In this document: positions 21,637 through 26,213 of the stretch, piece after piece
Position numbering within the stretch: the first letter of the stretch is position 1
Layout: each line of letters starts with the position of its first letter
IMG/VR virus record: IMGVR_UViG_3300032242_001749
Coordinates: 1 to 26,213 of that record
Strand: one strand, 5' to 3'
Origin: a virus
Length of the DNA: 26,213 nucleotides
The notes under the pieces: generated by a model
Told to the model about the DNA's origin: nothing
Database searches by the model: none
The model's input: the letters and a program-made list of their open reading frames with translations, nothing else
Made by a program: the position numbers and the translations under genes

Positions 21637-21642
21637 TAAGTT

Positions 21643-21831
21643 ATGGATAAAAACCTTAACTTATGCAAACCGCACAACTGGTTGTTCGACGAGTTCGAAG
21701 AGCCATGCCCGCTCTGTGAAGCCATTAAGACTGAACAAGAACGCATCCTTGCCCTACTCAACGCTTGGGTATACGACGACAACGGCGACTGGGACAAAAT
21801 GATGCTCGCCATCAAGGGAGAGAACAAGTGA
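21643..21831 (+). CDS. Small zinc protein with KTEQxRI helix
   Basis: A 62-residue protein, the first gene of the rightward arm. CKPHNWLF and CPLCEAIKTEQERILALLNA give a Cys/His-type knuckle followed by an amphipathic helix. The next gene has a related KTEQ-D-RIIKLLE helix, so the two are tandem relatives. Short proteins of this kind are frequent in actinophage early regions; their function is unknown to me. Its stop overlaps the next GTG start (GTGA). Confidence 0.75.
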   Translation: MDKNLNLCKPHNWLFDEFEEPCPLCEAIKTEQERILALLNAWVYDDNGDWDKMMLAIKGENK

Positions 21832-22106
21832 GCATACTAAATGAGCCAAGAAAACCTGATTGCGATGTTTGCGATTGGGCGACGTCCTCTTGGTGGGCAC
21901 ATGGATTGAACTTGTGCCAAGCGGATTTTGAACTTATTCGTAAAGTGGTCAAGACAGAGCAAGACCGCATTATCAAACTGCTAGAGGACGAAATCCAACG
22001 CCTAGTAGACATGGCTGGTCAGCGTGAAGGCGGACCTGCATGGCGTAGTGCTGGCATTGAGAACTGTGAACACCTTATCGCTCTTATCAAAGGAAAGAAC
22101 AACTAA
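21828..22106 (+). CDS. Small Cys-containing protein, relative of previous gene
   Basis: A 92-residue protein. The GTG at 21828 is chosen because it overlaps the previous stop (GTGA) and has AAGGGAGAG upstream; the open frame extends further but lies inside the previous gene. CDVCDW and NLCQADF give a zinc-like pattern. KTEQDRIIKLLEDEIQRLVD forms a helix related to the previous protein, and a NCEHLIALIKGKNN end matches its MLAIKGENK end. Tandem duplication is likely. Function unknown. Confidence 0.75.
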   Translation: MSILNEPRKPDCDVCDWATSSWWAHGLNLCQADFELIRKVVKTEQDRIIKLLEDEIQRLVDMAGQREGGPAWRSAGIENCEHLIALIKGKNN

Positions 22107-22366
22107 TGGCTACATGGACAGACGACTACGGGCACCAACTAGAATTCGTTCACGAAGTAAACACCTGCCACGGACCACGATGCCCAATCCACAACCCCAG
22201 CGACCATGCCCTCCGAGACGCCAAACAACGCTGGAACATGGAAAAACGCATCATGGAACGGGTCTGCAAACACGAAATTGCCCACCCAGACCCAGACGAC
22301 TACAAAGCCGCCGCAGTCACCCGACTACACGGATGCGACGGCTGTTGCACACCAGTCGTGGATTAG
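22106..22366 (+). CDS. Actinophage-type Cys/His small protein
   Basis: An 86-residue protein. CHGPRCPIHNPSDH, then RWNMEKRIMERVCKHEIA, HPDPDD and HGCDGCC form a Cys/His pattern I know from many small actinophage proteins (C...C-x-I-H-x-P-S-x-H, HPDPDD, HGCDGCC). Zinc binding is likely; biochemical function is unknown. The ATG overlaps the previous stop (TAATG), so the first three rightward genes form one translational unit. This is one of the better clues to an actinobacterial host. Confidence 0.82.
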   Translation: MATWTDDYGHQLEFVHEVNTCHGPRCPIHNPSDHALRDAKQRWNMEKRIMERVCKHEIAHPDPDDYKAAAVTRLHGCDGCCTPVVD

Positions 22367-22507
22367 AACCATACGTCGCAGTTCGTTAAACGCCGTATAA
22401 CGACGTCACACACCCGACAAAAAAGGCTACTGCCTCAACCCCAAAATCACACCCATGGGGATTACCTGTCCGTATCTGACCCACGCTTGCGGTAAAGGGG
22501 TCGATTT

Positions 22508-22522
22508 TTAGGGAAACGGATT
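22508..22522 (+). repeat. Arm element copy 0 (partial)
   Basis: Only the 5' part of the element, TTAGGGAAACGGATT, is present; the sequence then diverges and has no CCAATCC arm. It is the only copy that is not followed closely by a gene. Confidence 0.7.
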
Positions 22523-22609
22523 GGCTATTTGGCTACTGCGCCACGGGGCTACACGGCACTAGGCGTATGGACAGACTAGGGACAGACCCCCCGTGTTGTT
22601 ATCAACTAT

Positions 22610-22644
22610 TTAGGGAAACGGATGCTCACCAATCCACCCCACCC
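22610..22644 (+). repeat. Arm element copy 1
   Basis: Full 35-bp copy starting TTAGGGAAACGGAT and ending CCAATCCACCCCACCC; centre GCTCA. The next gene starts 38 bp later (22683). Confidence 0.85.
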
Positions 22645-22682
22645 TATGGTGTCGGAGTCAATCGAACGAAAGGACACTCACG

Positions 22683-22922
22683 ATGAACCTTGATAACGCA
22701 CTACTCAACGACCTAATCGTTGCCGAATCTGAATACCTTGGTCTTCCAATCCCGAAGGGATTGAACTTGAACACCATCCGTGCCAGAATCAACCGCCAAT
22801 CCCGTCTCACCCCAACCGAATCCTTCGGATACTTGACGGGGTCTGAGCAGGAGCAGGAACGCTTGGATGCCCTATCCCTTGCCATCGCTTCTGTTATCCG
22901 TTCTCTCTTCACCAACAACTAA
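22683..22922 (+). CDS. Hypothetical small protein
   Basis: A 79-residue protein without recognised motifs. It looks helical: ALLNDLIVAESEYLG, then LNLNTIRARINRQSR and QERLDALSLAIASVIRSLF. The ATG at 22683 follows a full repeat element and an AAAGGA ribosome site. It is followed by a hairpin and the next element. Early or middle phage gene is inferred from its place in the arm. Confidence 0.72.
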   Translation: MNLDNALLNDLIVAESEYLGLPIPKGLNLNTIRARINRQSRLTPTESFGYLTGSEQEQERLDALSLAIASVIRSLFTNN

Positions 22923-22938
22923 CCATCGGTCTTGGGAG

Positions 22939-22957
22939 CAGGGGGCTTTGCCCCCTG
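22939..22957 (+). terminator. GC-rich hairpin after gene 22683
   Basis: CAGGGGGC and GCCCCCTG with a TTT loop (8-bp stem). It lies 16 bp after the stop. No T run follows, but the same hairpin plus TGACCCCCACCGA recurs at 24011, in both cases directly before a repeat element, so the unit appears duplicated. Confidence 0.45.
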
Positions 22958-22970
22958 TGACCCCCACCGA

Positions 22971-23005
22971 TTAGGGAAACGGATTGTTACCAATCCAACC
23001 CACCC
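22971..23005 (+). repeat. Arm element copy 2
   Basis: Full 35-bp copy with centre TGTTA, allowing a GGATTG/CAATCC stem. It follows a hairpin and does not contain an upstream stop. The next gene (GTG at 23042) starts 36 bp later. Confidence 0.88.
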
Positions 23006-23041
23006 TTAGACGAACCACCGAACACCACTCAAAGGAGCATC

Positions 23042-23233
23042 GTGAAAGATGACATTTTACTTGACTTTACTATCCGCATCATCGTAGATGATGTCTCGCC
23101 AGACAACAAGCCACGCTCAGAGTTTAGAGCGTCTGTCTATGACGAAGAAGACCTGCTTTCTGACGGCTGGGGAGACACCATTGACTCAGCCATAAGCAAC
23201 GCTATGGACAAATGGACAACCACCGAAGATTAG
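23042..23233 (+). CDS. Small acidic protein
   Basis: A 63-residue acidic protein with a GTG start at 23042 and AAAGGAG upstream. A beta-strand-like start (DILLDFTIRIIVDDV) is followed by FRASVYDEEDL and a helix DTIDSAISNAMDKW. This resembles a small alpha/beta domain, but no family is recognised. Its TAG stop is the TAG of the next repeat element, so gene and element are fused at that point. Confidence 0.72.
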   Translation: MKDDILLDFTIRIIVDDVSPDNKPRSEFRASVYDEEDLLSDGWGDTIDSAISNAMDKWTTTED

Positions 23234-23264
23234 GGAAACGGAATCTCACCAATCCAACCCACCC
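23230..23264 (+). repeat. Arm element copy 3
   Basis: Full copy with centre ATCTCA; GGAATC cannot pair fully with CAATCC, so the hairpin is not strictly conserved. Its TAG at 23231 stops the upstream gene. The next gene starts 28 bp later (23293). Confidence 0.88.
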
Positions 23265-23292
23265 AAAGATGAACCACCAACGAAGGAGCAAC

Positions 23293-23562
23293 ATGACCAC
23301 CACAATAGGAATAGGGCAACACCTAGCCGATAGCCTTTGGCTATTGAACCGCAAGAACCGCCGAGAGAGCATCACCAAGTTGCTCGTTCAGCAGGAGCGC
23401 ATCAAGGTCAAGATTGACCGACTCAACCGCTACTCAATCCTAGGGCAGGATTGCGTGGCAAGCGACAGCCAGAAGTTCGTCTTCGAGTGCTGGTGCGCCG
23501 AGTGTAAAGAGATTACCAACACCATCATCAAGTACGACCGACTACCTGATTGGTTGGCATAG
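23293..23562 (+). CDS. Hypothetical protein with CWCAEC motif
   Basis: An 89-residue protein; the ATG at 23293 is chosen because GAAGGAG lies 7 nt upstream, whereas the open frame extends into the repeat and the previous gene. The centre is helical and basic (LLNRKNRRESITKLL, QERIKVKIDRLNR). ECWCAECKEITNT is a cysteine cluster that may bind metal. No family is recognised. Confidence 0.75.
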   Translation: MTTTIGIGQHLADSLWLLNRKNRRESITKLLVQQERIKVKIDRLNRYSILGQDCVASDSQKFVFECWCAECKEITNTIIKYDRLPDWLA

Positions 23563-23570
23563 CCAACCGA

Positions 23571-23605
23571 TTAGGGAAACGGATTCCCACCAATCCAACC
23601 CACCC
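23571..23605 (+). repeat. Arm element copy 4
   Basis: Full copy with centre TCCCA, 8 bp after the preceding stop. A 5-bp GGATT/AATCC stem is possible. The next gene starts 33 bp later (23639). Confidence 0.88.
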
Positions 23606-23638
23606 AAAGATGAACCACCCAACTGAAAGAGAGATACC

Positions 23639-24022
23639 ATGTCACTAGATTGGAACGCAACCAAGGTTACAAACCTTGACGAACTCAACTCAACCGAAGA
23701 AGGCAAGTCAAAGACTATCAACCTTTGCTGGTTGCTCATGGCAACAGGCATCGGAAGAGTCACCGAAGCCAACTACATCGAAGTCTTCAACCGCATCAAC
23801 ATCTACGAACGAGTCAATGGAGCACTACTCTCATCCGTAAATGAAGATGACGAACTCGTCAAGCACTTTTACACCCTTGGAGACATCCGAGACCGCATCG
23901 GATACAGCACCAATGTCTCAACCGAGACATCGGCTCAATGGCTCAAGCGATTCTTTACCACCAAGGTAAAGGAGACCACTTGGAACGAGACCCAACGCTT
24001 GAAGGAGTTGCAGGGGGCGTAA
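23639..24022 (+). CDS. Hypothetical protein
   Basis: A 127-residue soluble protein. The start SLDWNATKVTNLDELN leads to a helical body (SKTINLCWLLMATGIGRV, EVFNRINIYERVNGALL) and a basic C-terminal helix (WLKRFFTTKVKETTWNE). No family or catalytic motif is recognised. The ATG has AAAGAGAG about 6 nt upstream. The last codons and the stop lie in a GC-rich hairpin (24011-24030). Confidence 0.75.
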   Translation: MSLDWNATKVTNLDELNSTEEGKSKTINLCWLLMATGIGRVTEANYIEVFNRINIYERVNGALLSSVNEDDELVKHFYTLGDIRDRIGYSTNVSTETSAQWLKRFFTTKVKETTWNETQRLKELQGA

Positions 24023-24030
24023 GCCCCCTG
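24011..24030 (+). terminator. GC-rich hairpin at end of gene 23639
   Basis: CAGGGGGC and GCCCCCTG with a GTAA loop that contains the TAA stop. It is followed by TGACCCCCACCGA and the next repeat element, as at 22939-22970. The two copies look like duplicates of one gene-end unit. Confidence 0.45.
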
Positions 24031-24043
24031 TGACCCCCACCGA

Positions 24044-24078
24044 TTAGGGAAACGGATTGCTACCAATCCAACCCACCC
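24044..24078 (+). repeat. Arm element copy 5
   Basis: Full copy with centre TGCTA and a perfect 6-bp GGATTG/CAATCC stem around CTAC. The next gene starts 37 bp later (24116). Confidence 0.9.
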
Positions 24079-24115
24079 AACAATGCAACACCAACCACCA
24101 AGAAGGAGCAACACC

Positions 24116-24454
24116 ATGGCAACAAAGAACACCACCATCAACCCATCGGTCAAGTCATACACCAACGACCTAATCATCGAAGGTCTCCGCAAGTTGGCAC
24201 TCCAGCGAGACACTCTCCGTAAGTACGCTTCAGATGAAGAGTCTGACTCGTTCGATGAAGAGCGTGCCGAGCAGTACGCCGAAGACATCACCGCCATCCG
24301 TTCGGTGCTCGTCACCTTTGGAGACACCAAGCCACTCGTCTTGAAGTCAGAGCGCAAGGCTAAGGCTAAGAAGGGCAAGGCATCTATCAAGGTGACCAAG
24401 GCTAAGGCAACCAAGGTTGCCAAGCCAACCGCCAAGGCATCGGTCAAGGCGTAG
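24116..24454 (+). CDS. Protein with histone-like Lys/Ala tail
   Basis: A 112-residue protein. AAGGAGCAACACC precedes the ATG at 24116. Residues 1-75 are a helical, acidic domain (GLRKLALQRDTLRKYASDEE, then EQYAEDITAIRSVLV). The last ~32 residues are a Lys/Ala/Thr/Val tail (KAKAKKGKASIKVTKAKATK and on) very like the C-terminal tails of histone H1 and actinobacterial HupB. Such tails bind DNA non-specifically. Function is inferred: DNA compaction or competition with host nucleoid proteins. The head domain is not recognised. Confidence 0.78.
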   Translation: MATKNTTINPSVKSYTNDLIIEGLRKLALQRDTLRKYASDEESDSFDEERAEQYAEDITAIRSVLVTFGDTKPLVLKSERKAKAKKGKASIKVTKAKATKVAKPTAKASVKA

Positions 24455-24478
24455 CCACCACCACCTGAGTAGGTGGCT
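24453..24478 (+). other. Hairpin overlapping the stop of gene 24116
   Basis: AGCCACC and GGTGGCT form a 7-bp stem around a 12-nt loop, starting inside the TAG stop. It occupies the place where other genes of the arm have the 35-bp element. Confidence 0.38.
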
Positions 24479-24547
24479 AAACTGCTCACTCCCAAGCCAG
24501 AAGGCGTAAGGGTTATGCGACCTGAGCAAGTCAGCCAAACTGCTCAC
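24479..24547 (+). repeat. Direct repeat AAACTGCTCAC at an element-free junction
   Basis: GC-[T/C]-AAACTGCTCAC occurs twice, with the shared 11-mers at 24479-24489 and 24537-24547 (58 bp apart). This is the only junction between 22.6 and 25.3 kb where the 35-bp element is missing and genes do not overlap. Confidence 0.45.
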
Positions 24548-24573
24548 CACATCCACACCACGAAGGAGACACC

Positions 24574-24843
24574 ATGAACACGGACGAAGTCAAACTTGAT
24601 TGGTCTGAAGAGAACATCACCATCGAATACCAAGATGGTAAGTACTACCTGAACCTGTACGCCAGAGACTCGGAGACGGGTGGCTGGGATGTCGTTCGTA
24701 CCGATGAGCACCGCTCCATGTTCGATGCCCTGAAGGGCGCAGTTCAATGGGTCGAAGTGGAGCGAGAGCAGGAGCGCAAGTTTGATGCCATGTACGAAGA
24801 GCACCAGCGTTGGCTTGAACTGCAAGACCCCACCGAAGATTAG
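24574..24843 (+). CDS. Small acidic protein
   Basis: An 89-residue protein. The first half looks like a beta-sheet (ENITIEYQDGKYYLNLYARD, GGWDVVRTDEH), followed by a long charged helix (DALKGAVQWVEVEREQERKF). AAGGAG precedes the ATG. The TAG stop is the TAG of the next element. No family is recognised. The strand-then-helix build resembles small phage inhibitors, but no target can be named. Confidence 0.75.
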   Translation: MNTDEVKLDWSEENITIEYQDGKYYLNLYARDSETGGWDVVRTDEHRSMFDALKGAVQWVEVEREQERKFDAMYEEHQRWLELQDPTED

Positions 24844-24874
24844 GGAAACGGATTCCCACCAATCCACCCCACCC
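24840..24874 (+). repeat. Arm element copy 6
   Basis: Full copy with centre TCCCA and CCACCCCACCC end. Its TAG at 24841 stops the upstream gene. The next gene starts 34 bp later (24909). Confidence 0.88.
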
Positions 24875-24908
24875 TTAGACGAACCACCAACCACGAAGGA
24901 GCAACGCC

Positions 24909-25280
24909 ATGGCTGTAACTGCACAGCAAGCCATCAAGAAGATGGCATCATCCATCAAGTTCCAAACTCATGGTCACCTAAGCGGTGGCTACGATTGGCA
25001 CGATAACTACACCATCTATTCATACGACACCGCCATCGCTAGAGTATCTAAGCGAGGTCAAGTCTGGGTCACTACTCGTTGGTACTCAAGGACTACCAAC
25101 AAGCACATCCGTTATGTTCTTCAAGCGTTCGACAGGGGTGTTGTTGTTTATGCATCGGACTACGAAGTAGCCAAGGGCACTACGAAGTGGCGTGACCTAG
25201 ACGCTACACTACCAGCACCAGCACCAACTCCTGCACCAGCACCAGCACCGCTAACCCCGAAGGAGATAGACATTGTCTAA
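24909..25280 (+). CDS. DUF8033-like protein with Pro/Ala tail
   Basis: A 123-residue protein. DNYTIYSYDTAIARVSKRG, then VWVTTRWYSRTTNKHI, follows the Y-S/D-T-x-I-A...W-Y-S-x-T-T-x-K-H pattern of DUF8033-like domains, which occur in many viruses and have no known activity. After residue 95 an Ala/Pro linker (PAPAPTPAPAPAP) leads to a short end. GAAGGAGCAACGCC precedes the ATG. The gene at 26038 may carry a related start. Assignment is by eye. Confidence 0.75.
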   Translation: MAVTAQQAIKKMASSIKFQTHGHLSGGYDWHDNYTIYSYDTAIARVSKRGQVWVTTRWYSRTTNKHIRYVLQAFDRGVVVYASDYEVAKGTTKWRDLDATLPAPAPTPAPAPAPLTPKEIDIV

Positions 25281-25446
25281 ACTTTACACGATGACCCGTT
25301 ACTACTACACACTCGATTGGCTCGACCAGAATCCTGCGGTCGTGTTCTCGTTCGACTCACACTACCGAAGCCAAGCCGATGCTATGGCTCGTGCGTTCTT
25401 CGGTGAAGGTGAGACCCCCATCTTCCACAGCCAAGAAGAACTTTAG
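25273..25446 (+). CDS. Small protein with TTG start
   Basis: A 57-residue protein. AAGGAG at 25260-25265 lies 7 nt before a TTG at 25273, overlapping the end of the previous gene by 8 bp; an ATG at 25291 lacks a ribosome site. Residues include MTRYYYTLDWLDQNPAVVF and YRSQADAMARAFFGEGE, an aromatic strand then helix. No family is recognised. The TAG stop lies in the next element. Confidence 0.68.
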   Translation: MSKLYTMTRYYYTLDWLDQNPAVVFSFDSHYRSQADAMARAFFGEGETPIFHSQEEL

Positions 25447-25477
25447 GGAAACGGATTGCTACCAATCCAACCCACCC
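25443..25477 (+). repeat. Arm element copy 7
   Basis: Full copy with centre TGCTA. Its TAG at 25444 stops the upstream gene. An ATG (25482) in the conserved flank is in frame with the next gene, but AAAGGAG favours the ATG at 25509. Confidence 0.9.
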
Positions 25478-25508
25478 TTAGATGAACCGCCCAACCAAAG
25501 GAGACCTA

Positions 25509-25802
25509 ATGGATTACATCCACGAAGCAGAGACCCTGCGAAACAACAACCCCGAGTGGAGCACCGACAACAACAACGCTTTGCAGAAGATTATGGTCGA
25601 AGTTGTCCGTGTCGGTAAAGGAGTATGGCTCGTCCGTCCCGATAAGGACGAGCGATTCTATGGCTACACCCCGAGCGTAGTAGATAACCTAATGTTCTTC
25701 TCGGCTGGTGGCTACGCTGGTGGCTTGTTCATCGAAGGAGACTTAGCCCGATTCATCTGCGAACTCACCAGCGAAGGCAAGCGACTACCTGCAACCGCCT
25801 AG
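25509..25802 (+). CDS. Hypothetical protein
   Basis: A 97-residue protein. The ATG at 25509 has AAAGGAG 6 nt upstream; the in-frame ATG at 25482 belongs to the flank of the repeat. A helical start (DYIHEAETLRNNNPEW) is followed by VEVVRVGKGVWLVRPDKDE and a hydrophobic stretch (VVDNLMFFSAGGYAGGLFIE) that is probably core rather than membrane. No family is recognised. Confidence 0.75.
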   Translation: MDYIHEAETLRNNNPEWSTDNNNALQKIMVEVVRVGKGVWLVRPDKDERFYGYTPSVVDNLMFFSAGGYAGGLFIEGDLARFICELTSEGKRLPATA

Positions 25803-25854
25803 CACACACACCCCCCCAAGAGTTTGTGTTGGGGCATCACACGAAGGGAACAAC

Positions 25855-25977
25855 ATGACCACCAAGTTTGGATGGTGTCTTACGGGACACCACGGACAAT
25901 GCGCCACCACACTCACATCGAACGACCGCAAGTACGATTGCGGATGTTCATGCCATGCACACGACCCAGCAGATTAG
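25855..25977 (+). CDS. Tiny Cys/His zinc protein
   Basis: A 40-residue protein. GWCLTGHHGQCATTL and YDCGCSCHAHDPAD place four Cys and several His in a C...H-H...C...C-x-C-x-C-H pattern, probably one zinc site. Similar very small C-x-C-x-CH proteins are common in actinophages. GAAGGGAACAAC precedes the ATG. The TAG stop is the TAG of the next element. Confidence 0.72.
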   Translation: MTTKFGWCLTGHHGQCATTLTSNDRKYDCGCSCHAHDPAD

Positions 25978-26008
25978 GGAAACGGATTGCTACCAATCCA
26001 ACCCACCC
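25974..26008 (+). repeat. Arm element copy 8
   Basis: Full copy with centre TGCTA. Its TAG at 25975 stops the 40-residue gene. The next gene starts 29 bp later (26038). Confidence 0.9.
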
Positions 26009-26037
26009 ACTAGTGAGACACCAACGAAGGAGATACG

Positions 26038-26213
26038 ATGGCTCGAATACCTACTCGTCAAGTAGTTCGCTTGAACGAGATACCGAACATGATTCAAGCG
26101 AGACTTGGGTTCTCGTCATGCAACAATACACTTGTCGGATTCACGGACAAGGATGGCGATTACATCGTCAAGTCTTACGGACAAGTCTTAGCGGTGTTCT
26201 CAACCGAAGGTGA
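26038..26213 (+). CDS. Hypothetical protein, cut by right edge
   Basis: An ATG at 26038 with GAAGGAGATACG upstream opens a frame that continues past the window end (58 codons seen). LVGFTDKDGDYIVKSYGQVL followed by AVF recalls, weakly, the strand pair of the DUF8033-like protein at 24909. No family is certain. It follows the last visible copy of the 35-bp element. Confidence 0.7.
   Translation, partial: MARIPTRQVVRLNEIPNMIQARLGFSSCNNTLVGFTDKDGDYIVKSYGQVLAVFSTEG

Larger units (their letters stand above)
22367..22682. other. Intergenic region with two repeat copies
   Basis: About 316 bp without a convincing gene. It holds a partial (22508-22522) and a full (22610-22644) copy of the arm's 35-bp element. 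A long-range complement, CACGGGG (22542-22548) with CCCCGTG (22589-22595), and two GACAGAC copies are also present. A possible 18-codon frame (22455-22511) ends in the TAG of the partial element but has no ribosome site. No clear promoter was found. Confidence 0.6.

Noticed and set aside
25811-25834. Terminator CCCCAA/TTGGGG after gene 25509
   Set aside because: Only a 6-bp stem inside a C-rich tract with no T run following.
22508-26008. Regularly repeated 35-bp sequence as a CRISPR array
   Set aside because: Spacing is 100-800 bp with genes between copies, there are no short uniform spacers and no cas genes.

Overview
The window is part of a tailed double-stranded DNA phage genome. The minus strand carries a recognisable virion assembly set: large terminase, portal, coiled-coil scaffold and an HK97-fold-type major capsid protein. 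A lysis set (holin-like proteins, a CHAP-like endolysin and a secreted NlpC/P60 lipoprotein) lies upstream of them. The host is probably an actinobacterium, possibly an aquatic one with moderate GC. This is inference from small Cys/His proteins of a type common in actinophages (HPDPD and HGCDGCC motifs), a leaderless-looking promoter, a DUF2746-like membrane protein and PASTA and KTSC-like domains. No integrase, repressor or attachment site was seen.

Layout. Positions 1-21514 are read leftward as closely packed genes. In transcription order they are: three small or low-complexity genes (21514-20391); an island of ten overlapping genes for small enzyme-like proteins (20385-16203); Hsp20, tRNA-Thr, an HNH nuclease and an FmdB-like zinc ribbon (16110-14817); the lysis genes and companions (14704-11996); proteins of unknown role and a PASTA/beta-module structural protein (11996-8232); and terminase, portal, scaffold, capsid and a probable connector or tail gene (7746 to the left edge). 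A divergent control region at 21515-21642 separates these from a rightward arm (21643-26213) of small, mostly unknown genes.

Two features stand out. First, eight of the ten island proteins begin with nearly the same peptide, M-[A/T/G]-R-N-[N/T]-x-[D/E]-F, and a ninth has a degenerate copy. The tag is joined to unrelated domains: GNAT acetyltransferases, several ADP-ribosyltransferase-like domains, a ParB-like domain and a Cys/His domain. The tag is conserved as protein while its codons drift. The domain set matches that of phage polyvalent proteins and injected effectors such as T4 Alt. I infer that the tag may be a virion-packaging or targeting signal on a set of delivered effectors; this is a hypothesis. 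The tag DNA also supplies the upstream gene's stop codon at several junctions, so the genes look like exchangeable cassettes.

Second, the rightward arm has a 35-bp intergenic element in eight full copies and one partial copy. It starts with an invariant TTAGGGAAACGGA, often supplies the upstream stop codon, and precedes most genes by 28-40 bp. It recalls start-associated sequences or stoperators of mycobacteriophages but has a different sequence.
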